Shown: positions 24,162 to 33,360 of the stretch, in pieces
Numbering within the stretch: the first letter of the stretch is position 1
How the letters are laid out: every line of letters begins with the position of its first letter
Source: JBAIYU01 sp036763085
GTDB lineage: Bacteria > Bacillota > Negativicutes > DSM-1736 > Dendrosporobacteraceae
Assembly (NCBI RefSeq): GCF_036763085.1
Contig: NZ_JBAIYU010000031.1
Coordinates: 1 to 64,000, forward strand
DNA length: 64,000 nt
Direction of reading: 5' to 3'
Position numbers and translations under genes: made by a program
Notes under the pieces: generated by a model
What the model was told of the DNA's origin: nothing
Databases searched by the model: none
Seen by the model: only the letters and a program-made list of their open reading frames with translations

Positions 24162-25466
24162 ATGGGATTACCCCGTATAGTTGTCGTTGGGGCTGGTTTT
24201 GGGGGACTTCAGATTGTTCGAGAGCTGGCTGAGGCACCAGTTTCGATAACCTTAGTGGATCGATGCAACTATCATTTATTTCAACCGCTACTATATCAAG
24301 TTGCAACTTCAGGACTTGCGCCGGAAGATATTGCACATCCCGTTAGAGCTATTCTAAAGCATCAGCAGAACGTTAGTTTTCGGATGGCGGAAGTATCATC
24401 AATTGATTTAACAAGCCGGAATGTGGAAACAACTACAGGTAAGATTGAATATGATTATTTAGTTCTGGCTTTTGGCGGGGTAACAAATTATTTTGGTCTG
24501 TATTCAGCAGCTGATTATGCATTTGGTCTAAAAAATATTGATGATGCTATAGCAATTCGCAATCATATACTTAACATGTTTGAATTGGCAGCCCAGCAGA
24601 AGGATGAAAAGCTAAGAAAATCGATGCTGACCTTTGTTATCGTTGGCGGCGGACCAACCGGAGTGGAATGCGCTGGTGCTATGTCAGAATTAGTCAATAT
24701 AGTTTTAATGAAAGAGTATCCAGAGCTAGATTTTAGCGAAGTTCAAATCTTGCTTCTAGAGGGTTCTGATCGATTGCTGCCAAGTATGCCGGCCAATCTT
24801 TCCGAGGCAACAGCCCAAATGCTTAGTAAAAAGCAAGTTAAGATAAAACTAAATGCTATTGTAGCAGATTATGATGGAGATGAAGTAGTCTTAAAAAGTG
24901 GAGAAAAAATTCCAAGCTGCAGCTTAATTTGGGCAGCTGGAGTCAGAGCAGCAAGTATAGCTGACAAAATTGGCTTAGTGCAAGGAAGTATGGGGCGAAT
25001 TGTTGTTACTCCCACTTTGCAAGTAGAATCATATCCAGAAGTTCTAGCTGTCGGTGATGCAGCTTATCTTGAAGTCGATGGAAGGGCATTGCCCATGATA
25101 GCACCTGTTGCAGTTCAGCAAGCTAAGGCTGCCGCAAAGAATATTGTACGATTAATAAATGGGCAAAAGCTTTTGCAATTTGAGTATAAGGATCCTGGTG
25201 CTCTTGCCACTATTGGCCGTAATGCTGCTGTAGCAGCCTTTGGCAAGTACCATTTCAGCGGTATTATTGCTTGGTTTTTATGGTTAGTAGTACATATTAT
25301 CAGGCTGATAGGCTTCAGAAATAGAATTATGGTAGTTATAAATTGGGCTTGGGATTACTTCTTTTTTGAACGAGCAGTTAGATTAATTATGGCTGGCAAA
25401 GAGGTTTATTTAAAGTATTTTTCTTGGAAATCCAACACGACATCCTCTAGGCGATCAGATACTTGA
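24162..25466 (+). CDS. ndh: Type II NADH dehydrogenase (NDH-2) / FAD-dependent oxidoreductase
   Basis: 434 aa. FAD-binding Rossmann motif VVVGAGFGGLQIVREL at the N terminus, second dinucleotide fold VIVGGGPTGVECAGAM near residue 160, LAVGDAAYLEVDG with the FAD-contacting Asp, and the quinone-side segment MIAPVAVQQAK. The C-terminal 60 residues contain the amphipathic/hydrophobic anchor (FSGIIAWFLWLVVHIIRLIG). It passes electrons from NAD(P)H to quinone without proton pumping. ATG at 24162 with AAGGGGGG. Its 3' end overlaps the convergent DUF4931 gene by 61 bp. Confidence 0.9.
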   Translation: MGLPRIVVVGAGFGGLQIVRELAEAPVSITLVDRCNYHLFQPLLYQVATSGLAPEDIAHPVRAILKHQQNVSFRMAEVSSIDLTSRNVETTTGKIEYDYLVLAFGGVTNYFGLYSAADYAFGLKNIDDAIAIRNHILNMFELAAQQKDEKLRKSMLTFVIVGGGPTGVECAGAMSELVNIVLMKEYPELDFSEVQILLLEGSDRLLPSMPANLSEATAQMLSKKQVKIKLNAIVADYDGDEVVLKSGEKIPSCSLIWAAGVRAASIADKIGLVQGSMGRIVVTPTLQVESYPEVLAVGDAAYLEVDGRALPMIAPVAVQQAKAAAKNIVRLINGQKLLQFEYKDPGALATIGRNAAVAAFGKYHFSGIIAWFLWLVVHIIRLIGFRNRIMVVINWAWDYFFFERAVRLIMAGKEVYLKYFSWKSNTTSSRRSDT

Positions 25467-26167
25467 GGGACGGCGAAACCTATAAATAAAGGTGAAGTAA
25501 TAAAGCGCGGCATAATTTTAACAGATATTATATTATTTAACTTATAGAAGAATAAATTATAGCTATTACAGTTGCGATGAAAGTTGTTAAGAATATATCG
25601 GGCGGCTAACTGTACGTAATTGGCAAGTTGATTAATTTCATTAGGTTTTTTTAAGAGAACATTAAATTCAAAAAATCCTACGCGAGGTTTTGTCGAAATA
25701 TTAAATTCAACACCATTTTTAGTGTCAATTAACAGCCCTTCGAAGTGCTCTGGGAAAACAGTATCCAAATAATTAATATTACTTAAGCCGATAATTTGCA
25801 TATGGGGATGGCGGATTGTGCCTCCGGAAAATGGTCCATGGTTTTTGAAAAAAATAACTGATTCATAATGGCCGCTTTCCTCCATTTTAGTCCATTCAGA
25901 AATGCCAAAATTAAAAACTTTATGTAAATGTTCTTTTGGATACAGAGAAAGCTCAGAGGAACATTCATCTGTTTCAATTAATACTGTCTGTACGGTATCT
26001 TGAAGAACAGGGTATTTATTTTTTATTAGCAAGATAGGCCCATCCTGGGCGATAATACCTTCTAAATTGTCACGATCACAAAACGGACACTTAGTGCTTG
26101 TATTTATTATACTTTCGGGTTTTTGCTTGCCCATGTTGAGATTAAATTCGATATGTTTAGTTGTCAC
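25406..26167 (-). CDS. DUF4931 / HIT-superfamily protein (galT-like)
   Basis: 253 aa. A zinc-knuckle-like CPFCDRDN near residue 28, an HPHMQIIGL motif near residue 135 that matches the HxH core of GalT/HIT nucleotidyl transferases and hydrolases, and VGFFEFNVLLKK. The family (DUF4931) is uncharacterised but belongs with galactose-1-phosphate uridylyltransferase-like proteins. GTG at 26167 with GAGGGTGA. The C-terminal 20 codons overlap the end of ndh on the other strand, which is unusual for a chromosome this gene-sparse but both frames look real. Confidence 0.75.
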   Translation of the reverse strand: MTTKHIEFNLNMGKQKPESIINTSTKCPFCDRDNLEGIIAQDGPILLIKNKYPVLQDTVQTVLIETDECSSELSLYPKEHLHKVFNFGISEWTKMEESGHYESVIFFKNHGPFSGGTIRHPHMQIIGLSNINYLDTVFPEHFEGLLIDTKNGVEFNISTKPRVGFFEFNVLLKKPNEINQLANYVQLAARYILNNFHRNCNSYNLFFYKLNNIISVKIMPRFITSPLFIGFAVPQVSDRLEDVVLDFQEKYFK

Positions 26168-26280
26168 GCAGTCACCCTCTTCTTAAAATAATGCCACTGT
26201 GGTAGAATTGTAGATGCTTTATAATTGTATTATATGTAAGCTGATATTAAAATTAAACTCGTAAGTAAGTTTCAAGGCAG

Positions 26281-27915
26281 GTGTCGGATATTAGTAATCA
26301 TAGTCGAAAAAGTACTACAAGGGATTCCTTTCTTAAAGGTACTTTTATTTTAGCAGTCGCTGGTATAGTTGTTAAAGTTATTGGCTCTTTAAATTGGATA
26401 TTTGTTTCAAGGGTTTTGGGTGGTGAAGGAATAGGTTTATATCAAATGGCCTTTCCTATTTACTTACTTGCTTTAAGTGTTTCCTCTGCTGGAATTCCGG
26501 TCGCAATTTCAATTATTACGGCTGAAAAGATAGCCTTGAAGGATATCTTTGGGGCAAGAAGGGTCTTTCGAATATCACTCACACTTTTAGCTGTAACTGG
26601 CGGCTTATTTAGCTTATTAACTTATTTCGGGGCGGGTTTTCTTGTAGAGTATAAATTTATTCGTGACCCGCGAGCTTATTATTCTGTTGTGGCACTGGCA
26701 CCAGCGATATTTTTTGTCACTATACTTTCGAGTTTTCGAGGGTATTTGCAAGGTTGGCAGATGATGACCCCAACCGCGGTTTCTCAAATTTTAGAGCAAA
26801 TCTTCAGGGTAATTACGATGATTGTATTTGCTAATATGCTACTCCCACGAGGGCTGGAATATGCTGCTGCAGGTGCAAGCTTAGGTGCTTTTGCTGGTGC
26901 GGTAGCTGGATTAGCGGTTCTTATATATTATTATTGGCGGCTAGATGCAGATCTCAAAAGCCAATATGATTTTCAAGCCCCAGCAAATAATCTAGAGCCT
27001 AGCAATAGTATAATCAGGCGGATCTTTAAGTTGGCTTTACCGGTATCTGCGGCAAGTCTAATGCTGCCAATAGTAGCAAACCTTGATTTGCTAATAGTTC
27101 CAGCTCGGCTCGAAGCAGCGGGGTATTCAGTAGAACAAGCGACCGAATTATTCGGTTACTTAACAGGTATGGCTGTCCCTTTGATTAACTTGGCAACTAT
27201 ATTAACAGCTTCGGTAGCTACTAGTATAGTACCTGCTATATCGGAAGCTCAGTCATTAGGTGATAAACTTACTGTTTTTCAACGAACAGCGTCAGCTATG
27301 AGAATTTCTAATTTAATAACTTTTCCAGCTTTTATGATGATTTTCCTACTTGATGCACCAATAGCTGAGATGATTTATAATGCCCCAAGTGCTGGTCCGG
27401 CAATCGGAGTAATGTCAACCTCAATTGTCTTGCTTGGTATCCATCAAGTAACGACAGGTGTTCTTCAAGGGTTAGGGCATACAACTATTCCTGTAATTAA
27501 TATGGGGGTTGCGGCTGTAGTTAAAGTTGGCTTGAACTGGCTGCTTACGGCAATGCCAGAACTGGGAATCAAGGGTTCAGCTTGGGCTACAGTAGCAGAT
27601 ATAGGCGTTGCAGCTGTAATGAATATGTATTACGTAAATCGATATGTTGGTTATAATATTGATGTTAAAGAAATAGTAAAAACAATGGGTGCAACGGCGG
27701 TAATGGGGATTGCCGTATATTATGCGTATGCTGAAGTTTCACTTCTTCTCCATAGTAGTACCCTTGCTACACTTGCGGCAATGGTAATCGGGGCAAGTGT
27801 CTATGGTATTACCCTGCTGATAACAGGGGGAATTAACGAACGGGACGTTATTCGTGTACCAATCTTCGGGAATTTCGCAGTTAAGCTGCTGCGTGCGGCG
27901 GGTATATTTAAATAA
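26281..27915 (+). CDS. SpoVB/MurJ-type polysaccharide (lipid II) flippase-like protein
   Basis: 544 aa, about 14 predicted membrane helices of the MOP/MVF superfamily. The opening FLKGTFILAVAGIVVKVIGS and ISRVLGGEGIGLYQMAFPIY-like segment (SRVLGGEGIGLYQMAFPIY) are typical of SpoVB paralogues, which transport lipid-linked peptidoglycan precursors in sporulation. GTG at 26281 is used because it gives the expected N terminus, though its ribosome binding site (AAGGCAG) is weak and close. Whether it is spoVB itself or a vegetative paralogue cannot be told from sequence. It is followed at 28 bp by the lipid kinase gene. Confidence 0.85.
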   Translation: MSDISNHSRKSTTRDSFLKGTFILAVAGIVVKVIGSLNWIFVSRVLGGEGIGLYQMAFPIYLLALSVSSAGIPVAISIITAEKIALKDIFGARRVFRISLTLLAVTGGLFSLLTYFGAGFLVEYKFIRDPRAYYSVVALAPAIFFVTILSSFRGYLQGWQMMTPTAVSQILEQIFRVITMIVFANMLLPRGLEYAAAGASLGAFAGAVAGLAVLIYYYWRLDADLKSQYDFQAPANNLEPSNSIIRRIFKLALPVSAASLMLPIVANLDLLIVPARLEAAGYSVEQATELFGYLTGMAVPLINLATILTASVATSIVPAISEAQSLGDKLTVFQRTASAMRISNLITFPAFMMIFLLDAPIAEMIYNAPSAGPAIGVMSTSIVLLGIHQVTTGVLQGLGHTTIPVINMGVAAVVKVGLNWLLTAMPELGIKGSAWATVADIGVAAVMNMYYVNRYVGYNIDVKEIVKTMGATAVMGIAVYYAYAEVSLLLHSSTLATLAAMVIGASVYGITLLITGGINERDVIRVPIFGNFAVKLLRAAGIFK

Positions 27916-27943
27916 TAAGTATTACCATATAGGGGACGGTGTT

Positions 27944-28834
27944 ATGAAAAAATTTATTTTAGTATATAATCCAGTATCCGGTGATGCTTTTTTTAGATAT
28001 CGTCTTGATGAGATAATCGAAAAGTTTCTAAGTAGGAATTGTATAATAATTCCATATAGAACAACTAAGGATAATCTTGGCGGACTTTCTGTACTTGTCC
28101 AAACATTGAACTTAGACGGCGTAGTGATATCAGGCGGTGATGGAACTGTCAATGAAGTAATCAACGTCCTTTTAAGCGTGAACGCCAATTTACCTGTTGG
28201 CATAATTCCTAGCGGTACTAGTAACGATTTTGCATCTCACGTCGGTTTAGGAACTGACCTCGATAGTTATATTGATACTATTGCGAGTGGGTCGGTGATA
28301 CCTATTGATGTCGGCAAAATTAATGATAAATACTTCTTAAATGTTGCAAGTGCCGGACTGCTGACCTCGGTTGCTCATACTGTGGATGCTGCTCTAAAGA
28401 ATACGTTAGGTAAAATTGCCTATTATCTCAAAGGTCTTAATGAACTGCCGAATTTTAAAACTTTAAATATGACCATCTGGGCAGACGGAAGAGTTATCCA
28501 AGAAGAGGTTTATCTTTTCCTTATATTAAATAGCGGAACAGTCGGGAGCATATCAAATCTAATTCCGGCAAAAATCAATGATGGTAAATTAGATTTGTTG
28601 ATATTTAAGCAGTGCAGTATTCCAGAATTAATGAGTCTGTTCGTTGGCTTATTTACAAGCAAGAATCCGACTCAGCACCGAAGTGTTATTTATTTGCAAG
28701 CTGAGAATATTCACATTCAGTGTACTGAAGAAATAGAGAGTGATGTTGACGGTGAAAGAGGACCTAAACTCCCTCTAGAGATATCTGCTATACCAGGTAG
28801 AATAAAGCTCTTTTGTGATAAACTATATAAATAA
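27944..28834 (+). CDS. YegS/BmrU-type diacylglycerol (lipid) kinase
   Basis: 296 aa. DAGK catalytic motif SGGDGTVNEVINVLL near residue 60, GIIPSGTSNDFASHVGL (substrate/ATP loop) and the C-terminal DGERGPKLPLEIS. The start at 27944 (MKKFILVYNPVSG) follows AGGGGACGG; the longer frame overlapping the flippase gene is rejected. It phosphorylates a membrane lipid such as diacylglycerol. Close to and downstream of the flippase gene, so probably co-transcribed, with a terminator 5 bp after the stop. Confidence 0.88.
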   Translation: MKKFILVYNPVSGDAFFRYRLDEIIEKFLSRNCIIIPYRTTKDNLGGLSVLVQTLNLDGVVISGGDGTVNEVINVLLSVNANLPVGIIPSGTSNDFASHVGLGTDLDSYIDTIASGSVIPIDVGKINDKYFLNVASAGLLTSVAHTVDAALKNTLGKIAYYLKGLNELPNFKTLNMTIWADGRVIQEEVYLFLILNSGTVGSISNLIPAKINDGKLDLLIFKQCSIPELMSLFVGLFTSKNPTQHRSVIYLQAENIHIQCTEEIESDVDGERGPKLPLEISAIPGRIKLFCDKLYK

Positions 28835-28838
28835 TATC

Positions 28839-28867
28839 AGCCTGCCAATTTCTTGGCAGGCTTTTTC
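28839..28867 (+). terminator. Terminator between the lipid kinase and DUF815 genes
   Basis: Stem AGCCTGCCAA/TTGGCAGGCT with TTTTT. The convergent DUF815 gene ends 4 bp beyond. Confidence 0.85.
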
Positions 28868-28870
28868 CTG

Positions 28871-30118
28871 CTATTGCCCCATTATGTAGTTTATAAACTG
28901 TTGTGCTGTCCGGCCCGATCTTCCTGAATGGGAAAGTTCCCACCTAATGGCCTCTTGTTTTAACTCAGAAAACGGAATATCAATATTGTTCTTTCGTGCT
29001 AACTCCTCGACGATCTGTAAATATTCATCTTGGTTTGGTGCTAAATAGGTAATAGTAATACCAAAACGATCTGATAAAGATATCTTTTCATGCACAGTAT
29101 CAAAGCGATGGATTTCATCATTATCGCCGCTGCGGTCACTCCAAGTCTCCTTAATAAGATGACGCCTGTTTGAGGTAGCATATATTAAAACATTGTCTGG
29201 CTTGGCTTCGACACCGCCTTCGATGACTGATTTGAGGTATTTGTATTCAACTTCAAATTCTTCAAAAGATAGATCATCCAAGAATAGAATAAACTTTTTG
29301 CCGGCACGCTTGCGAAGAACTTCCATTATTTTTGGCAAAAAGCACATTTGCTGTTTACTGATTTCTACAAGCCGCAGACCCTGTTTAAAATAATTGTTTG
29401 CCAAAGCTTTTACAGATGAAGATTTGCCTGTACCTCTTGCGCCAATAAGCAATACGTTGTTAGCTGGCTTGTTATTTAAAAAAGCCTCTGTATTTTTTAT
29501 TAAAGTTTCTTTTTGACGCTCGTAACCGACAATGTCAGTGAGGGTAATTGTGTCAAAATGTTTAATTCCTTCAAGTCCTGAATCATTCTTCCACCTAAAA
29601 GCCTTGAAGTTAGCCATGTCGCCATAACCATAGGTTGAATAATACTTTAATAGTATCTCCGATAACTCGCTGGGAGAACAATCTCGGTTAATAGCATCTG
29701 TAATTTGTTTCTGCAGTAAGATTAACCCTGATATATCTGTAGCAAAAGTAGGCTGATATTTACTTAGTAGTTCCAAGGGAATAAGATCAGACAAATCAAT
29801 TTGCAGCAGTTTTTTCAGGATAGCCATATCATAATTAACAGCTTCGATTAAACTATTACCAAGCTTGCCGCCTGTTTTTTCAGTCATTATGCTAAATATA
29901 TTTTCATCTTGAGTTATTAAATAATTAATATAGCTATTTAATATATTTCCTGATAACCCCAATTGTTCGGCCTTATTAACAATTTCAGCTGTATATTCAT
30001 AGATTAGAGAAGTATCTGATCTATTTTCAAGCAGAGTTAGTAGTTTTCTTATGATGTTATCATCAAGTATGTTTCTGAAAATTATGAGCTCACTAGCTTT
30101 GCTGGTATAACTGGTCAT
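28871..30118 (-). CDS. DUF815 AAA+ ATPase
   Basis: 415 aa. Walker A LIGARGTGKSSSVKAL near residue 215, Walker B FILFLDDLSFE, and sensor-like YATSNRRHL, the standard DUF815 layout; the C terminus ends in the conserved HSGRSGRTAQQFINY. The N-terminal 180 residues are helical. Start at 30118 (MTSYTSK) with AAGGAGG; a longer frame to 30229 runs through the dispersed repeat and is not used. Members are found in many spore formers; the cellular role is unknown. Confidence 0.88.
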   Translation of the reverse strand: MTSYTSKASELIIFRNILDDNIIRKLLTLLENRSDTSLIYEYTAEIVNKAEQLGLSGNILNSYINYLITQDENIFSIMTEKTGGKLGNSLIEAVNYDMAILKKLLQIDLSDLIPLELLSKYQPTFATDISGLILLQKQITDAINRDCSPSELSEILLKYYSTYGYGDMANFKAFRWKNDSGLEGIKHFDTITLTDIVGYERQKETLIKNTEAFLNNKPANNVLLIGARGTGKSSSVKALANNYFKQGLRLVEISKQQMCFLPKIMEVLRKRAGKKFILFLDDLSFEEFEVEYKYLKSVIEGGVEAKPDNVLIYATSNRRHLIKETWSDRSGDNDEIHRFDTVHEKISLSDRFGITITYLAPNQDEYLQIVEELARKNNIDIPFSELKQEAIRWELSHSGRSGRTAQQFINYIMGQ

Positions 30119-30150
30119 CTTTTTCCTCCTTAAAGGGCAATTGTTTTCTT

Positions 30151-30246
30151 TATACGATAAGAAAGTATAAAACTTTCTTACATGCATAAGGGCAACATCG
30201 ACTTCCGCTGTCGCTAAGGCTCGGCGCAAGCCGTGTTTTCTTTAAG
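30151..30246 (+). repeat. Dispersed structured repeat, copy between DUF815 and fetA-like genes
   Basis: The best preserved copy. Starts ATACGATAAGAAAGTATAAA, forms stem AAGAAAGT/ACTTTCTT, then a CGACTTCCGCTGTCG hairpin and GGCTCGGCGCAAGCC with CGTGTTTTCTTTA. It lies in a divergent intergenic region, so it is not simply a 3'-end terminator. Confidence 0.78.
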
Positions 30247-30363
30247 TATACCGTATTGTTAAATTAAGGGTAAACAAGTATTGAAAATTAAATTATAATG
30301 ATAAATAAAAATCTAGAAAAGTTATTTAATTTATTTAAGCAATGAATGTGAGGTTGGTTTAAT

Positions 30364-31053
30364 ATGAAGATAATCGAATGTATCGATGTTAATCTTATAA
30401 AGCGCGGAAATACTTTGCTAGAGCATATTAGTTTTTCAATTAATGAAGGTGATATTATTGGTATTCTTGGACCTTCAGGGGCTGGTAAGTCATCACTTTT
30501 TCGAGCGTTAAATATGCTTCATACTATAACTGGCGGCGAAATTAGATTTAATGATCAAAATATCTTAGATTATAAGCCGGAAGAACTTAGGAAGCAAATC
30601 AGCTATGTTCTCCAAAAGCCAACATTGTTTGGAAATGATGTTCTTGAGAATCTGTATTACCCATACCAGATATTAAAGCTAAAGCCTGATATGCTCGAAA
30701 TAAAAAAATATCTAGAAAAAGTCAATTTACCAGAAGATATTTTAAAGCGCAAGCCCGCCGAACTATCAGGAGGAGAACAGCAGCGAATCGCATTAATTCG
30801 GTCGCTTCTCCTAAAACCGAGGATTTTACTGCTTGATGAAGTTACTTCCGCATTGGATGATGAAAACTCTCGAATTATTGAAAATTTAATTTTAGAAGAG
30901 AGACATTCTAAGAATCTAACAGTAATGTTCATTAGTCATAATGATGCTCAGGCCAAACGGTTAGCTAAAAAGATATTGTACCTAAAGAAGGGTAAGGTTG
31001 AGTTTTTCTGCACAGTAGATGAATTTTTTGAGGCAGGGGATAGACATGAATGA
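30364..31053 (+). CDS. ABC transporter ATP-binding protein, FetA/YbbL-like
   Basis: 229 aa. Walker A GPSGAGKSSLFRAL near residue 37, Q-loop YVLQKPTLFG, signature LSGGEQQRIALIRSLLL, Walker B ILLLDEVTSALD and a H-loop FISHND. Paired with the UPF0014 permease immediately downstream (8-bp overlap), the arrangement of fetAB/ybbLM, implicated in iron export and oxidative stress resistance in E. coli. ATG at 30364. Substrate here is inferred from the pairing only. Confidence 0.85.
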   Translation: MKIIECIDVNLIKRGNTLLEHISFSINEGDIIGILGPSGAGKSSLFRALNMLHTITGGEIRFNDQNILDYKPEELRKQISYVLQKPTLFGNDVLENLYYPYQILKLKPDMLEIKKYLEKVNLPEDILKRKPAELSGGEQQRIALIRSLLLKPRILLLDEVTSALDDENSRIIENLILEERHSKNLTVMFISHNDAQAKRLAKKILYLKKGKVEFFCTVDEFFEAGDRHE

Positions 31054-31795
31054 TATTTCGCTTTTTTTAGCCTATAGTTTAGTGATCATAGCAATGTTAA
31101 TGTCTTATAAAGAGAAGATTGGATTAGAAAAAGACCTGTTCATTGGTAGTATACGAGCAGTTATTCAGCTTTCGGCAATAGGGTTTGTACTAAAATATGT
31201 TTTCAATCTAGACAATGCTATCTTAACATCAATAATTTTAGTCTTGATGGTTTTCAATGCCTCAGCGGTAGCCGCAAAAAGAGGCTCAGGTATTATCCAG
31301 GCACGGAAGATCTCTTTCGTCTCAATTATGTGTGGCTTGGTTGTTACATTGGGGAGTTTATTATTGTTTAATGCAATAAGCTATAAGCCAAGTGAAGTAA
31401 TTCCAGTGAGCGGTATGGTAGTAGGCAATTCGATGGTAGCGGTTGGTCTGTTATTTAAAAACCTCTTGGGTGGATTTGAGTCCAAACGAGACGAAATTGA
31501 AGTAAAACTATGTCTTGGCGCACAGCCGCGTGAAGCAGCGTTAACTGTTATTAGAGATAGTATCAAAACAGCAATGCTGCCTACAGTTGATTCCATGAAA
31601 ACATTAGGGATTGTGCAATTGCCGGGAATGATGACAGGTTTAATATTAGCAGGCGTTGCCCCAACTGAAGCCATTAAGTATCAAATTATGGTAGCTTTTA
31701 TGCTAAGCGGGGCTGTAGCGATCACTGCTGCAGTTGCAAGTTATTGGGCATATAGAGGCTTCTTTACCAACTTAGCGCAGTTAAGAGATTTGTAA
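31046..31795 (+). CDS. UPF0014 membrane protein, FetB/YbbM-like permease
   Basis: 249 aa, about seven predicted helices. Conserved family segments GSIRAVIQLSAIGFVLKYVF, VGNSMVAVGLLFKNL, KLCLGAQPREAALTVIRDSI and LPGMMTGLILAGV are clear. ATG at 31046 (AGGGGATAGAC upstream) overlaps the ATPase stop by 8 bp; an in-frame ATG at 31019 is deeper inside the ATPase gene and is not chosen. Forms the membrane half of the transporter. Confidence 0.85.
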   Translation: MNDISLFLAYSLVIIAMLMSYKEKIGLEKDLFIGSIRAVIQLSAIGFVLKYVFNLDNAILTSIILVLMVFNASAVAAKRGSGIIQARKISFVSIMCGLVVTLGSLLLFNAISYKPSEVIPVSGMVVGNSMVAVGLLFKNLLGGFESKRDEIEVKLCLGAQPREAALTVIRDSIKTAMLPTVDSMKTLGIVQLPGMMTGLILAGVAPTEAIKYQIMVAFMLSGAVAITAAVASYWAYRGFFTNLAQLRDL

Positions 31796-31848
31796 TTAAA
31801 TCCAATGAGAGCCCTCTGTAGTTTGCCATGAAGCAATCAAAACAAACA

Positions 31849-31890
31849 AAGAAGCAAGTAAGCCATGTAGGCCTACTTGCTTCTTTTATT
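31849..31890. terminator. Bidirectional terminator between fetB-like and dapL genes
   Basis: Perfect 12-bp stem AAGAAGCAAGTA/TACTTGCTTCTT with T-rich tails on both strands (TTTTATTTTTT on plus; TTTGTTTGTTTTG on minus), placed between convergent genes. Confidence 0.85.
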
Positions 31891-31892
31891 TT

Positions 31893-33125
31893 TTATAAGC
31901 TAAGTCTAGTTTTAATTCTGTGCACTGCTTCCTCGGTGTTTTCACGATTTCCGAAAGCAGTTAAACGGAAGTAACCTTCACCAGATGGTCCAAAACCTGT
32001 ACCTGGGGTTCCAACAATGTTAGCTTCTGATAACAACTTATCAAAGAAGCTCCAAGAGCTCATATTGTTAGGTGTCTTGAGCCAGATGTATGGTGCGTTG
32101 ACTCCACCGAAGGCCTCAATTCCTGCACTTGCCAAACCTTCGCGGATGATTTGAGCGTTAGTCATATAATAATCGACAATTGCCTTGATTTGCTCTTGTC
32201 CTTCAGGAGTGTAAACTGCTGCTGCTCCTTGCTGAACGATATAAGGCGTGCCATTAAATTTAGTAGTATGACGGCGATTCCACAGTTTGTTAAGCGGATA
32301 TTCTTCGCCATTAGCTTTTTTGCCCATTACTGTTTTTGGAACAACAGTAAATGCGCATCTTGTACCTGTAAAGCCTGCATTTTTTGAGAAAGACCGGAAT
32401 TCAATAGCAACCTCTTTAGCTCCTTCAATCTCGTAGATGCTGTGAGGCACATCTTCTTCACGTATGTAGGCTTCATAGGCTGCATCATAAAGAATTATTG
32501 CATCATTTTCTTTTGCGTAATCAACCCATTTTTTTAGTTCTGCTTTTGAAAGCGTTGTTCCAGTTGGGTTATTAGGGGAACATAAATAAATTAAATCAAC
32601 TTTATGATCAGGTAATGCAGGCTTGAACTGGTTTTCAGCATTGCAAGGCAAATATGTAACTTTTTCAAACATGCCATCTTTAAGTTCACCAGTACGGCCA
32701 GCCATTACATTTGTGTCTAAGTAAACAGGATAAACCGGGTCGGTAATAGCAACTATATTATTAATTCCAAAAATTTCCTGGATATTACCAACATCACTCT
32801 TTGACCCATCGCTTACAAAAACTTCGTCTTCCTCAATTGAAATGCCGCGTGCAGCATAATCAGTTTCGATAATTTTGTTGATTAAGAAGCTGTAACCTTG
32901 TTCAGGGCCATATCCTCTAAATGTATCTGCATGTGCCATTTCTTCAACAGCTGCATGCATAGCTTTTACGATAGCTGGAGGTAGTGGTTTTGTAACGTCG
33001 CCAATACCTAATCTAATAACATTTGCATTTGGATTATCATTTCTAAAACCTGTGACTCTGCGGGCTATTTCAGCAAATAAATAGCTTCCTGGCAGTTTTA
33101 AATAATTTTCATTAATTATAGCCAT
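31893..33125 (-). CDS. dapL: LL-diaminopimelate aminotransferase
   Basis: 410 aa, the usual DapL length. PLP aminotransferase fold I: NPNANVIRLGIGDVTKPLPP, YLCSPNNPTGT, and the PLP lysine in EFRSFSKNAGFTGTR. It converts tetrahydrodipicolinate directly to LL-diaminopimelate with glutamate, for lysine and cell-wall synthesis. ATG at 33125 is 7 bases after AAGGAG; ATG 33131 is too close to the site. DapL (rather than the succinylase route) is common in Negativicutes and clostridia. Single gene with its own promoter region. Confidence 0.95.
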   Translation of the reverse strand: MAIINENYLKLPGSYLFAEIARRVTGFRNDNPNANVIRLGIGDVTKPLPPAIVKAMHAAVEEMAHADTFRGYGPEQGYSFLINKIIETDYAARGISIEEDEVFVSDGSKSDVGNIQEIFGINNIVAITDPVYPVYLDTNVMAGRTGELKDGMFEKVTYLPCNAENQFKPALPDHKVDLIYLCSPNNPTGTTLSKAELKKWVDYAKENDAIILYDAAYEAYIREEDVPHSIYEIEGAKEVAIEFRSFSKNAGFTGTRCAFTVVPKTVMGKKANGEEYPLNKLWNRRHTTKFNGTPYIVQQGAAAVYTPEGQEQIKAIVDYYMTNAQIIREGLASAGIEAFGGVNAPYIWLKTPNNMSSWSFFDKLLSEANIVGTPGTGFGPSGEGYFRLTAFGNRENTEEAVHRIKTRLSL

Positions 33126-33360
33126 TTTCATACTCCTTTCCAGTTTTGAATCATTAGCTAATATATTATACAACGTATCGCCAGATAGTGGTAGATATCA
33201 ATCTACTTTTTGGAGAAATTGTATATTATTAGGGACAGACTGACTAATATTATTGACTAAATAGCATGAATAAATACCAACTATAAGTATTTTTGGCATG
33301 CAAGTGTCATTTATGAATCTTAAGCATATATATATTATAAAGTGAAAGGAGGCTGTGCGT

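Noticed and set aside
30119..30229. N-terminal extension of the DUF815 ATPase
   Set aside because: It reads through the dispersed repeat and lies upstream of a strong AAGGAGG site that serves ATG 30118.
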